Origin: Planctomycetota bacterium
Lineage (GTDB): Bacteria; Planctomycetota; UBA1135; GCA-002686595
DNA length: 64,000 bases
Assembly: GCA_002862085.1 (NCBI GenBank)
Contig: PKCK01000011.1
Coordinates: 85,323-149,322, forward strand
Direction of reading: 5' to 3'
Shown: in pieces, positions 34,077 through 42,553 of the stretch
Layout of the letters: the number at the start of each line of letters is the position of its first letter
Numbering within the stretch: position 1 is the first letter of the stretch
Notes under the pieces: generated by a model
Told to the model about the DNA's origin: nothing
Databases searched by the model: none
Seen by the model: only the letters and a program-made list of their open reading frames with translations
Translations under genes and position numbers: made by a program

Positions 34077-35077
34077 TCGAGCTCTGGACGATCCTCATCG
34101 CGGTGGTCACCGCGGCGGCCTGTGCCCTCGCGGGTTCCTTCCTCGTGCTTCGCCGCGAAGCACTGGTGAGCGAGGGACTCGCCCACGCGGTCCTCCCGGG
34201 CATCGTGATCGCGTTCGTGCTGACCCACGACCGGACCTCGCCGCTCCTGATCGTCGGTGCGGCGGCCACGGGGCTCGCGATGATCCTGCTCGTTCAGCTC
34301 ATTCGCCGGACCGGCGTCGTCGATCGAGACGCGTCCCTCGGCGTCGTCTTCCCCGCGCTCTTCAGCATGGGCGTCCTGCTCGCGAACGCCGAGCTGGCCG
34401 ACGTGCACTTCCACGCGGATTGCATCATCGACGGGAACCTGAGCCTCGCTGTTCTCGAACGCGTCGTCGTCGGGGGGGTGGACCTCGGGCCGAAGGCGCT
34501 GTGGTCCATGGGCGCGGCGCTGCTCGTGACGGCAGCGTTCGTGGTGGTCTTCTTCAAGGAGCTCCAGCTCGTCACCTTCGACGCGCAGCTCGCCGGCGCT
34601 CTCGGCTTCCGTCCCCTCCTGCTCCAAGGTGTCTGGCTCGCACTCGTCGCCATCGTGGCGACCGCGGCCTTCGAGACCGCGGGGTCGATCCTCGTCGTGG
34701 CGCTGATGATCGCGCCGCCCGCCGCCGCGATCCTGTGGACAGACGACCTCGTGCGCCTGCTGGTTCTTTCGGTGGCCCTCGGCGTCGCCTCTGCGGTCGT
34801 GGGCTTCTTCGTCGCGTCCGGGATCGACATCGCCCCCGCGGGACCCATGGCGACGGTCGCGGGGATCCTGGTGTTGGGATCGCTCGTCGTCGCGCCCGGT
34901 CAGGGACTGCTCGCCCGTCGCCGCCGTTCGGTGGGCGCCGGTCTCGAGCTCGATGCGCGGCTTCTCCGCGTGCGAGCGGAGGCCTCGGGTCTGCAGGGCG
35001 ACGCCTTGCGCGAGCAGCTCGGCTGGAGCTCCGGCCGTTTCGAGCGGGCATCCGCCCGGGGCCTGGCGCAGCGCTGA
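34073..35077 (+). CDS. Metal ABC transporter permease 2 (TroD-like)
   Basis: 334 residues, GTG start. ABC-3 permease with LRREALVSEGLAHAVLPGI and AGSILVVALMIAPPAAA. Two different permeases point to the TroCD/MntCD/SitCD type rather than ZnuB homodimers. Residues after about 283 form a charged helical tail of about 50 residues (LDARLLRVRAEASGLQGDA) that recalls the short helical tails of some TroD proteins; no complete repressor domain is present. Last gene of the operon; a perfect palindrome follows. Confidence 0.93.
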   Translation: MIELWTILIAVVTAAACALAGSFLVLRREALVSEGLAHAVLPGIVIAFVLTHDRTSPLLIVGAAATGLAMILLVQLIRRTGVVDRDASLGVVFPALFSMGVLLANAELADVHFHADCIIDGNLSLAVLERVVVGGVDLGPKALWSMGAALLVTAAFVVVFFKELQLVTFDAQLAGALGFRPLLLQGVWLALVAIVATAAFETAGSILVVALMIAPPAAAILWTDDLVRLLVLSVALGVASAVVGFFVASGIDIAPAGPMATVAGILVLGSLVVAPGQGLLARRRRSVGAGLELDARLLRVRAEASGLQGDALREQLGWSSGRFERASARGLAQR

Positions 35078-35106
35078 TCCGGGCCGAGCCAGGCGGCGCT
35101 GCGGGA

Positions 35107-35134
35107 GGGGGCGGCGGGCGCGCCCGCCGCCCCC
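35107..35134. terminator. Perfect 28-base palindrome between convergent genes
   Basis: GGGGGCGGCGGGCG (35107-35120) is followed directly by its exact reverse complement (35121-35134). It lies in the 64-base gap between the convergent permease and propeller genes and is probably a bidirectional terminator. Confidence 0.75.
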
Positions 35135-35141
35135 GTTCGGT

Positions 35142-36653
35142 TCACTGGACGAAGGTGATCGCGACCGCGTCGGTGAAGTTGGAGGTCGCCGTCGGATTCG
35201 TGTCGCGGAACCACCCCTGGAAGTACCAGGTTTCGCCGGCAGCGACGGCGACGATGCCGCTGCCCTGGGGGACGGAAACGAGGTCGACCGAGAGCTCGAA
35301 CTCACCCGCGGGGCCAGAGTTGAGGACCGTGTTGTAGCGGCCGATGGCTCCGTTCAGGCAGAGGCGTCCGTCGCTTCCAGGCGGAGTGAAACCGGTCAGC
35401 GACAGGCCCTGGGAGACGGCGAAGATGCCGAAGGTGTTGGCGGGCATCTGCACGGCGCGAACGAGGACGTCGTTCGTCCCGACCGATGTGGAGCCGAAGG
35501 CCGCGGCCTCGGCAGGTGCGCCCGTCGAGTTGGCGATCGCGGGACCGCACTCGCTGCTGCCGATCGGGAGTTCGCCCGAGACGACGACCACGCCCTTGGG
35601 CGAGCCGATGTTGATCGCCGCGACGGTCTCGCTGTAGATCGTCTGGACCTCGGTCGCTGCGTCGAAGACGCCGTCGCCGTCACCGTCCACGAGCCGGAGC
35701 AGGCGATCAGGGTTCTGATCCTCCGCGACGTAGAGACTGCCGTCGGGCGCCGGCGTGACCTCCCAGATCAGGCTCGAGCCCGTCGCGGAGTACACGACGG
35801 TCGCTTCGGTGGCGTCGACGGTGCCGTCGCCGTCCGCGTCGGCGAAGCGCCAGATCACGTCGTTGCCGGTGTCGTTCAGGTAGAAACGACCGAGGGCGTC
35901 CTGGCCGATGTCCCAGTGGAACGGGCTGCCACCGAGGGCAGGGGGAAGGAAGAAGGCGGTGACCTCGGCGTTCGAGTCGATCGTGCCCGAGCCGTCCAGG
36001 TCCTCGAGGCGGTAGACGCCCTTCGCGAGGACGCCGGTGGCGCCCGTTTCGACGTAGTAGATGGCGCCGTCGGCGCCGCGGGTCACGGCCGCCGGGATCG
36101 AGTCACCCGCGCTGCCGCCGGGCGCTGCGACGAAGTACTCGAGGCTCTCGCCGGCGTCGTTCGCGTCGCCGTCGCCGTTGACGTCCTCGAGGCGAACGAT
36201 GGCGTCGTTGCCGCCGCCGCCGGTATTCGCGCTGGCGACCCAGAGGACGCCGTCGGGGTCGCGCCACATGCCGCGCCCGCTGGTCAACTCGACGCCGCTC
36301 GGATTACCCGACGTGCCGTCGAACCAGACGACCGCTTCACCGGCGCCGTGAGCGTTGCCGTCGCCGTCGAGGTCGACGAATCGGAAGATCGAGTCCTGGC
36401 TCGTGTCGGAGACGTAGATCGCGCCGGATTCGTCGCGGATCAGGTCCGTGTTGTTGGTGAGCGCGAGCGGTCCGACCGAGTCGTCGTAGAACGCGGTCAC
36501 CTCGCCGGCGCCGTTGTAGGTGCCGTCGGCGTCGAGGTCGTCGCAGGACCAGATCGTGTCGCCGGCGCTGTCGGTGACGTAGGCGGGGAGGAGTTCCTGG
36601 GCGCTGGCCGAGGAGGTCGCGAGGAGTAGGGGGGTGAGAAGCGAGGGGCGCAT
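35142..36653 (-). CDS. Secreted propeller-like protein with EF-hand-type calcium loops
   Basis: 503 residues from ATG at 36653, right before the signal peptide (LLTPLLLATSSASAQ); an upstream ATG at 36716 adds an Arg/His/Pro-rich stretch. Residues about 25-385 contain at least six repeats that each end in a D-x-D-x-D-G loop (for example DLDGDGNAHGAGE, DVNGDGDANDAGE, DADGDGTVDATE), like dockerin or EF-hand loops inserted in beta-propeller blades. The C-terminal 110 residues form a separate beta domain with NSTGAPAEAAAFGS and a final ETWYFQGWFRDTNP...SNFTDAV. It is probably extracellular and calcium-stabilised. Ligand unknown. Confidence 0.85.
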   Translation of the reverse strand: MRPSLLTPLLLATSSASAQELLPAYVTDSAGDTIWSCDDLDADGTYNGAGEVTAFYDDSVGPLALTNNTDLIRDESGAIYVSDTSQDSIFRFVDLDGDGNAHGAGEAVVWFDGTSGNPSGVELTSGRGMWRDPDGVLWVASANTGGGGNDAIVRLEDVNGDGDANDAGESLEYFVAAPGGSAGDSIPAAVTRGADGAIYYVETGATGVLAKGVYRLEDLDGSGTIDSNAEVTAFFLPPALGGSPFHWDIGQDALGRFYLNDTGNDVIWRFADADGDGTVDATEATVVYSATGSSLIWEVTPAPDGSLYVAEDQNPDRLLRLVDGDGDGVFDAATEVQTIYSETVAAINIGSPKGVVVVSGELPIGSSECGPAIANSTGAPAEAAAFGSTSVGTNDVLVRAVQMPANTFGIFAVSQGLSLTGFTPPGSDGRLCLNGAIGRYNTVLNSGPAGEFELSVDLVSVPQGSGIVAVAAGETWYFQGWFRDTNPTATSNFTDAVAITFVQ

Positions 36654-36748
36654 GGAGCGAGGCGGCCTTGGGCCGTGGTGGTGGGAAGTGGAACGGAATC
36701 GAAGAGCCGGCCGCACGTCACTGCGGTGGGCCGGTGCAGGTGGGGCGC

Positions 36749-37192
36749 TCAGGCGCTGCTACGTGCGCCGTAATCGCGGCACGCGCGGACGTAGATCTCG
36801 GTGATCGTCTGCAGGCCGATGGAATGGACCTCGTCGCGTGGGTCGGTGACGAGCGCCCACACGAGGCCGCGAGCGTTGCCTTGGCCATCGACGGCGTCGG
36901 TGGCCCGACATGCCAGCTCGGAAGGGAGGGCGGCACGGACGTCCACGACCTCCTCCAGGTGACGGAGGTCCAGCAGGTCGGTCACGCGGCGGGCGGCGTC
37001 CTCGCGCTGCTGGATCGCGACGTGGAGGAGACTCCTGCACCAAGCCGTCGGCGTCAGCCCGCTGTGCATCTCGGCATCCCAGCAGCCGATCCCCACGAGG
37101 TCGGTGTCCGTGAGCAGGAACGACGTGAGGAAGTGCAGCGTGGGGCATCCGAGGCTCCGGATCGGGCGCGAGGTGGGGTCGGTGGCTTCCAT
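36749..37192 (-). CDS. Unrecognised cytoplasmic protein under the metal operator
   Basis: 147 residues from ATG at 37192; a longer frame from 37267 would run over the operator. No signal peptide or membrane segment. The sequence has Cys at several positions (GCPTLHF, GCWDAEMH, AWCRSL, LACRATD) and a mixed alpha/beta look; I recognise no family. The dyad at 37249-37263 lies 57 bases upstream and overlaps a plausible -35 (TTGAGA), with GATATC 17 bases further on as the -10. It is thus likely repressed by the same metal regulator as the transporter at 31373. Confidence 0.65.
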   Translation of the reverse strand: MEATDPTSRPIRSLGCPTLHFLTSFLLTDTDLVGIGCWDAEMHSGLTPTAWCRSLLHVAIQQREDAARRVTDLLDLRHLEEVVDVRAALPSELACRATDAVDGQGNARGLVWALVTDPRDEVHSIGLQTITEIYVRACRDYGARSSA

Positions 37193-37248
37193 GGAGTGGA
37201 GGGCGTGGGGAATGTCCTTGGGGATCTCGTCCTTCGATATCCTGCAAA

Positions 37249-37263
37249 TGAGAATCAATCTCA
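37249..37263. promoter_or_regulatory. Metal-responsive operator, copy 2
   Basis: TGAGAATCAATCTCA, 14 of 15 bases identical to the site at 31335-31349; flanking A and A bases are also shared. It lies between the divergent unknown gene (start 37192) and ferritin-like gene (start 37444). The closer gene is the unknown one. Confidence 0.7.
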
Positions 37264-37443
37264 ACAAGAGGGTGAGATTGGATTTCAGGAGCCTGATGCG
37301 CCTTCCGAGACCCAGTCCGCGCCGCTACCTTCCTGCACCGGCCACCGCCCACGGTCCTGAAATGCCAAACCGATCAGGCATCTCATCGCCCTCCGCCACC
37401 TCCAGTCGCTTCTTCCGCCGCGGCCCCGCCGCCACGAGCCTCC

Positions 37444-37881
37444 ATGTCCCAGGACACCGATCCCGCCGTCATCAAGTCCCTCCAGCGCATCGTCGAGCTC
37501 GAGATGGCAGGCGTCGTGCGCTTCGCCCACTACGCGCTGATGGTCACCGGCCCTCACCGGATCCCGATCGTCGCGTTCCTCAATGCCCAGGCCCTCGAGT
37601 CCCTGCAGCACGCGCAGCGCGCCGGCGAGATCCTGTCGGGTCTCGGCGGCCACCCGGCGATGGGCATCGCACCCCTCGAGGAGACGGGCCAGCACACGGT
37701 GCGCGCGATCCTCGACGAGAGCTACGCCCACGAGAGCACCGCGATCGAGGCCTACCGCGAGCTCCTGGGTCTCGTGGAGGGCAACAGCGTGTTCCTCGAG
37801 GAGTACGCGCGCTCCATGGTCGCGGCCGAGGAGGAGCACTGCATCGAGCTCGGCAAGATGCGTCGGGACCTGGGGGAGTGA
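37444..37881 (+). CDS. Bacterioferritin-like iron-binding protein
   Basis: 145 residues. Four-helix ferritin pattern: ELEMAGVVRFAHYALMV (helix A), ALESLQHAQRAGEI with the ExxH pair E52/H56 (helix B), HESTAIEAYRELL (helix C) and AAEEEHCIELGKM (helix D, second ExxH). These carry the di-iron ligands. It stores or detoxifies iron in the cytoplasm. Slightly shorter than classical Bfr (about 158). The divergent metal operator 180 bases upstream may also affect it. Confidence 0.85.
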   Translation: MSQDTDPAVIKSLQRIVELEMAGVVRFAHYALMVTGPHRIPIVAFLNAQALESLQHAQRAGEILSGLGGHPAMGIAPLEETGQHTVRAILDESYAHESTAIEAYRELLGLVEGNSVFLEEYARSMVAAEEEHCIELGKMRRDLGE

Positions 37882-37973
37882 GGCTCGCGCCGGTCCTGCC
37901 CCGGCGAACACTTCGTGAGCAAGCTCCGACCGGGCTGGCTCGCCGTCCTCGACCGGCCTATCCTCCTCGCTTC

Positions 37974-39087
37974 ATGTCCGCCACCTCAGCAGAATTCCGC
38001 GATCGCACGAAGGAGCTCCGCGGCAGGCTCAGCCTGCTGACGGAGAGTCTTTGACTACCCCAGCAAGCTGAATCGCTTCCGGGAGATCGAGACGCTCCAG
38101 GAGAGCCCCGACTTCTGGAACGATCAGGAGCAGAGCCAGAAGCTCGTCAAGGAGATGAAGGGTCTCCGCCTCGTCGTGGACCCCATGCGCGAGCTCGAGA
38201 CGGCCTTCGAGGAGGTCGACCTCCTGCTCGAGATGGGCGAGGAGGGCGGTGACCTCGGCGAGGTGTCCGAGGACATCGAGTCCAACCTCGCCGCCGCGAC
38301 CGAGAAGCTCGACGCCCTCGAGTTCCAGGTCATGCTCGGTGGGCCCAACGACGCCCGCGGCGCCTACCTCCAGATCAGCGCCGGCGCGGGCGGCGCGGAC
38401 GCGTGCGACTGGGCCTCGATGCTCATGCGCATGTACATCCGCTGGGCAGAGACGAGGAGCTTCGACCTCACCGAGGTCGAGCTCTCCGAGGAGGACATGG
38501 GCGGGATCCGCGGCGTCACGCTGCAGATCGAGGGGCCCTACGCCTTCGGCTATCTCAAGGCCGAGACCGGCGTGCACCGGCTCGTGCGCATCAGCCCCTT
38601 CGACGCGCAGGCCCGCCGTCAGACGGCGTTCGCGTCCGTGGACGTGACGCCGGCGATCGACGACGAGATCGACATCGAGATCAACGAGTCGGACGTCAAG
38701 GTCGACACGATGCGCGCCGGCGGCGCCGGCGGCCAGCACGTCAACAAGACCGAGTCGGCGGTGCGCCTCACGCACATCCCCACCGGGATCGTCGTGCGCT
38801 GCCAGAACGAGCGGAGCCAGCACAAGAACCGCGCCACGGCGTGGAGCCTCCTGAAGGCCAAGCTGATCGCTCTGGAGGAGTCCAAGCGCGACGCCGAGAT
38901 GGCGAAGCTCTACGGCGAGAAGGGTGAGATCGCCTGGGGGAGCCAGATCCGCAGCTACGTCCTCAACCCGTACCAGATGGTGAAGGATCATCGGACGAAC
39001 GAGGAGGAGGGCAACGTCCAGAAGGTCCTCGACGGCGAGATCGATCCCTTCATGGAGGCGTACCTCAAGTCGCGGAAGTCCTCCTGA
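37974..39087 (+). CDS. prfB: Peptide chain release factor 2 with programmed +1 frameshift
   Basis: The first 26 codons from ATG at 37974 end in CTT followed by in-frame TGA (38052-38054) and C: the classic CUU-UGA-C shift site. Reading resumes in the +1 frame at GAC (38053), giving about 370 residues in all. RF2 signatures: SPF ([12 protein letters not shown]) for UGA/UAA recognition and GGQ ([12 protein letters not shown]) for peptide release. The shift lets RF2 regulate its own synthesis through UGA recognition. The usual upstream AGGGGG stimulator is reduced to ACGGAGAGT. Confidence 0.97.
38041..38055 (+). promoter_or_regulatory. prfB: prfB +1 frameshift site
   Basis: CGGAGAGTCTTTGAC: slippery codon CTT (38049-38051), TGA stop (38052-38054) and a following C. 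GGAG at 38042-38045 is a weak Shine-Dalgarno-like stimulator. Confidence 0.95.
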
Positions 39088-39121
39088 GAGGAGGCTCTTC
39101 TACATCTCCTCCCCCGAGCAG

Positions 39122-39142
39122 GCGCAGGCGGTCCGCCTGCGC
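39122..39142. terminator. Hairpin between prfB and the SGNH hydrolase gene
   Basis: GCGCAGGCG (39122-39130) pairs perfectly with CGCCTGCGC (39134-39142) around GTC; the genes on either side converge. Confidence 0.65.
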
Positions 39143-39165
39143 TCGCCCGCGCCGGCCATGTCCGG

Positions 39166-40260
39166 TCACCTCGCCTCGATCCACCCGCGCGCCCCCAGGT
39201 CCCGCTCCAGCGCGTCAGCGACCACCGCGTGTCCCGCGGCGTTCCAATGAGCCACGGGCGGCGGGTTGAAGTGCTGCGCGCCCGCGGCGGCCTCGAAGGC
39301 GGGCGTCAGGTCGAGCGTGGCGGTCCCGGCCGCCGCGAGGGCCGCCGCGACGCGCGCCTTGACCGCCCCGTCTATGGTCGGGTCGTGGACGAGCATCACC
39401 AGGAACCTCGCCCCGCGCTCCTCGCACCGGCGTCGCATCTCCGCGATGAGCGCGAGGTAGAGCGCTTCGGGGTCCTCGATGGGCTCCCGCACAGCCGGCG
39501 TCCCCTGTCCCAGCCGGTCGAGCACGACGGCGGCGGCCTCGCCCAGGTAGCACGCGGACCGCATCCGGATCGCCACGGAGGGCTGCGGCGGATGATGGAC
39601 CAGCGCGCCGTCCACGAGCCGGAAGTGGGGCTTCGGCCATCGGTGGCGGAAGGAGTGGACGATGTCCTTTAGGTCGTTGCCGAGGTAGCTCGCGCACACG
39701 ACGATCTCCGGGTCGTATCCGAGGGCCTCCTCGCGCAGGACGCACAGCTCCTGGTCCGTGCCGAACCCGTTCACCCCGAAGTTCAGAACCTCGAGGTCCT
39801 CTCGTCGCCCGTCGAGCACGTCGGTGAAGCGCTCGCCGTCGTCCGCGCCGACGCCGAACGTGAAGGAGTCACCCACCACGGCCGCGCGTACGACTTCGGG
39901 AGCGGCCTCGCGGGCGCGCTCGCGGTCGCGCCACCCCGCGCTGTTGGTCCGGGCGGGGCGCTCTCCGCCCCACATGTCCCCGCTGCGGGCGATCGACGGG
40001 CGCATGCGCCAGCCGTAGTCGGGATGGAGCTCCATGCCGCGCCCCTTCCCGGCCACGTGGAAGACGACGACCAGCGCGAGCTCGACGGTCAGGAGCGCGA
40101 GGGCGCAGAGAGCGGCCGCGCGGGCGAGGCGCGACCCGCGGGAACGAGGAGGGGTCGTGGCGGCGAGCGAAGAGGGCTCGGCCTGGCTCCGCTGGCCGAG
40201 TTCGTCCGGGCGCCGGCGCCGCTCGGGGTGGGCAGCGTCGTCCTGATCAGCGACGCTCAT
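39166..40260 (-). CDS. Membrane-anchored SGNH-fold hydrolase
   Basis: 364 residues from ATG at 40260, overlapping the end of the amidohydrolase gene by 14 bases. After a polar N-terminus, one membrane helix (about 48-70, LCALALLTVELALVVVFHV). Block I GDSFTFG (about residue 135) holds the nucleophile Ser, then a GVNGFGTDQE Gly/Asn block and a final HWNAAGH with the catalytic His. The family includes acyl-ester hydrolases and polysaccharide O-acetyl-modifying enzymes. It should face the periplasm. Substrate unknown. Confidence 0.85.
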   Translation of the reverse strand: MSVADQDDAAHPERRRRPDELGQRSQAEPSSLAATTPPRSRGSRLARAAALCALALLTVELALVVVFHVAGKGRGMELHPDYGWRMRPSIARSGDMWGGERPARTNSAGWRDRERAREAAPEVVRAAVVGDSFTFGVGADDGERFTDVLDGRREDLEVLNFGVNGFGTDQELCVLREEALGYDPEIVVCASYLGNDLKDIVHSFRHRWPKPHFRLVDGALVHHPPQPSVAIRMRSACYLGEAAAVVLDRLGQGTPAVREPIEDPEALYLALIAEMRRRCEERGARFLVMLVHDPTIDGAVKARVAAALAAAGTATLDLTPAFEAAAGAQHFNPPPVAHWNAAGHAVVADALERDLGARGWIEAR

Positions 40261-42424
40261 GCAGCACCTCGCCACCGACGATGGTCATGTCGATTTTCGT
40301 CGCGAGGATCTCGTCGTCGGTGCACGTGAGGATGTCCTGCGAGAGGACGACCATGTCCGCCAGCTTACCGGGCTCCAGGCTGCCTTTCAGGGCCTCCTCC
40401 TTGGCGGCGTAGGCGTTCGAGATCGTGTAGGAGCGCAGGGCTTCCATGCGCGTCATACGCTGCTCGGGGTAGAAGACCGTGCCGTCGGCGAGACGGCGCG
40501 TGACCGTCGAGAAGTAGCTCTGGATCGGGTCCACGTCCTCGACCGGTGCGTCGGTGCCGTTCGTCACGACGGCGCCCGAATCGAGCAGCTCGCGCCACAT
40601 GTAGGCTCCGGACTCCGCGCGCTCCGCTCCGAGGCGCCGCAGGACCCAGGGCGCGTCGGAGGTGCAGTGCACGCCCTGCATGGCGGGGATCACGCCGAGC
40701 CGGGCGAAGCGCGGGATGTCGTCGGGGTGCAGGTGCTGGGCGTGTTCCACGCGCCAGCGCAGGTCCGTGCGGTCCGGATGCGCCGCGAAGGTGCGCTCGT
40801 AGATGTCGAGGGTCTCGCGGTTGGCGCGGTCGCCGATGGCGTGGACGCAGAGCTGCACGTCGTGCTCCAGGGCGAGCCGGGCGCAGGCGACGACGTCGTC
40901 CACGGGTACGGTGTTGAGACCGGCGCTCGTGGCGAGATCCGCGTAAGGCTCCAGGAGCCACGCGCCGTGGGAGCCGAGGGCGCCGTCGATCGAGCGCTTG
41001 ATGCCGCCCACGGTGAAGCGGTCGGCGCCCGCGCCGCGGACCTTCACCTTCGGAAGGCGCTCCGCGAGCTCGTCCACTGGCTCACGGAGCATCATCCACA
41101 CGCGCACGTCCAGGGTGCCGTCCTCGGCCATACGGGTGAGCAGCTCCGCCTCCTCGAACTTGCCGCCGGCGTCCTGGAAGCTCGTGACGCCCTTCTTCAG
41201 GCACTCCTCCACGGCGAAGCGCGCCATCTCGCGCGGGTCGCGGGGGCGCGAGCGCATGGTCGCCGGGCGCAGCAGACCCGAGGCGGTCTCGCGCATGGCG
41301 CCGGTGGGAGCGCCCTCGGCGTCGCGCACGATCTCACCGCCCTCGGGGTCGGCGCTGTCCTTCGTGATCCCGGCGAGGCGCATCGCCAGCGCGTTCGCGA
41401 AGGTCGCGTGGCCGCTCGCGTGGGTCAGGATGACCGGGTGCTCGGGGGAGACCGCGGAGAGGGAGTCGTGCCGCGGGAGCCCCTCGACGGCGCCGGCGGG
41501 GGCGGTGGTCCATTTCTCCTGGTGCCAGCCGCGACCGCGGATGAGCGTGCCCGGCGGCAGCCCCTTCGCCGCGGCCGCCACCAGCGCGACGATGTCGTCC
41601 CAGGTCTTCGCGGTCCGCAGGTCGAGCTGCATCGCGCTGTCCCCGACGCCGAGGAAGTGCCCGTGCCCCTCGATGAATCCCGGGACCGCGAGGCGGCCGT
41701 CGAGGTCGATGACGCGCGTGGACGCGTTCTTCAGCGCGAGGATCTCGTCCTCGTTCCCGAGGGCCAGGATCCGCTCGCCGTCGAAGGCGATGGCCTCGGC
41801 GACGGTGTTCACCGCGTCCACCGCCACGACCTTGCCGCCCGTCAGGATCATGGTCGCCGGGGGCAGGTAGCGCGGCGGCAGTGGTTGGTCCTCGCGCTCG
41901 ACGTCCCAGCCGATGGAGAGGATCCACCAGCGCGCGCCGTCCTGCATCAGCTGGATCGTGTTGATGCCGCGCACGAACGGCGTCGCCGCGTCCTTCGCGT
42001 CGAAGCCCTCGTAGGTGCTCCACACGTGGGCGATGCCGCCGAAGCGTTCGACCTCGCGCGCGATCTCGCGCTCGTGGAAGGCCTGGCGCTGTGTCCAGCG
42101 CTCCGCCCGGGTCACGTAGTCGTCCGGCGTCATGCTCATGACCTCCCAGGCCCCCTTCGCGGGATCGGGGCGCAGCGGCGTCAGCCTGCCCAGCTCGGGG
42201 TGGAAGAGGGAGCGGAAGCGATCCCAGTCCCGCGCTTCTCCGGCGTCCCCGGAGATCACGTCGTAGAGGGATTCGAGCAGGGCGTCGATGGTGCTGACGT
42301 CCGCCGGATCGGCGGCCGGCCACGCCGCCGCGTCGGTTCCCTGCACAGCCGCAGGAGCCGCCGCGGCGGCGAGAGAGCCGAGGACGGTGACGAGGAGGGA
42401 GGTCGCAGCGAGTTGGCGCAGCAT
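40247..42424 (-). CDS. Secreted amidohydrolase (YtcJ-like) with N-terminal SnoaL-like domain
   Basis: 725 residues from ATG at 42424. Signal peptide to about residue 27. Residues about 40-185 form an NTF2/SnoaL-like (DUF4440-type) domain: IDALLESLYDVISG, FHPELGRL and WWILSIGWDVE. Residues about 190-725 are amidohydrolase_3: metal motif EGHGHF (H-x-H), a DAGG segment, CVHAIGDRANRE, VEHAQHLHPDD and NGTDAPVEDVDP (metal Asp). Amidohydrolases of this type hydrolyse amide bonds; the N-terminal domain may be a lid or binding module. The fusion is unusual. Overlaps the SGNH gene downstream. Confidence 0.9.
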   Translation of the reverse strand: MLRQLAATSLLVTVLGSLAAAAAPAAVQGTDAAAWPAADPADVSTIDALLESLYDVISGDAGEARDWDRFRSLFHPELGRLTPLRPDPAKGAWEVMSMTPDDYVTRAERWTQRQAFHEREIAREVERFGGIAHVWSTYEGFDAKDAATPFVRGINTIQLMQDGARWWILSIGWDVEREDQPLPPRYLPPATMILTGGKVVAVDAVNTVAEAIAFDGERILALGNEDEILALKNASTRVIDLDGRLAVPGFIEGHGHFLGVGDSAMQLDLRTAKTWDDIVALVAAAAKGLPPGTLIRGRGWHQEKWTTAPAGAVEGLPRHDSLSAVSPEHPVILTHASGHATFANALAMRLAGITKDSADPEGGEIVRDAEGAPTGAMRETASGLLRPATMRSRPRDPREMARFAVEECLKKGVTSFQDAGGKFEEAELLTRMAEDGTLDVRVWMMLREPVDELAERLPKVKVRGAGADRFTVGGIKRSIDGALGSHGAWLLEPYADLATSAGLNTVPVDDVVACARLALEHDVQLCVHAIGDRANRETLDIYERTFAAHPDRTDLRWRVEHAQHLHPDDIPRFARLGVIPAMQGVHCTSDAPWVLRRLGAERAESGAYMWRELLDSGAVVTNGTDAPVEDVDPIQSYFSTVTRRLADGTVFYPEQRMTRMEALRSYTISNAYAAKEEALKGSLEPGKLADMVVLSQDILTCTDDEILATKIDMTIVGGEVLHERR

Positions 42425-42553
42425 GGGCACGTCTTGGTGGCGGTGGAACCTGGTCCCCAGAGGTTAGGGCCCGGGCGCTGCGCGGGGGCTCGCCTCACCG
42501 AAACGCAACCAGCATGCTCCCGTTCGGGCGCGACCGTCCTAGGCTCCGGCCCC

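Noticed and set aside
34953..36629. Plus-strand open frame of 558 codons
   Set aside because: It is antisense to the propeller gene; its acidic, Val/Arg/Gly-rich translation has no domain and arises from GC-rich codons of the real gene.
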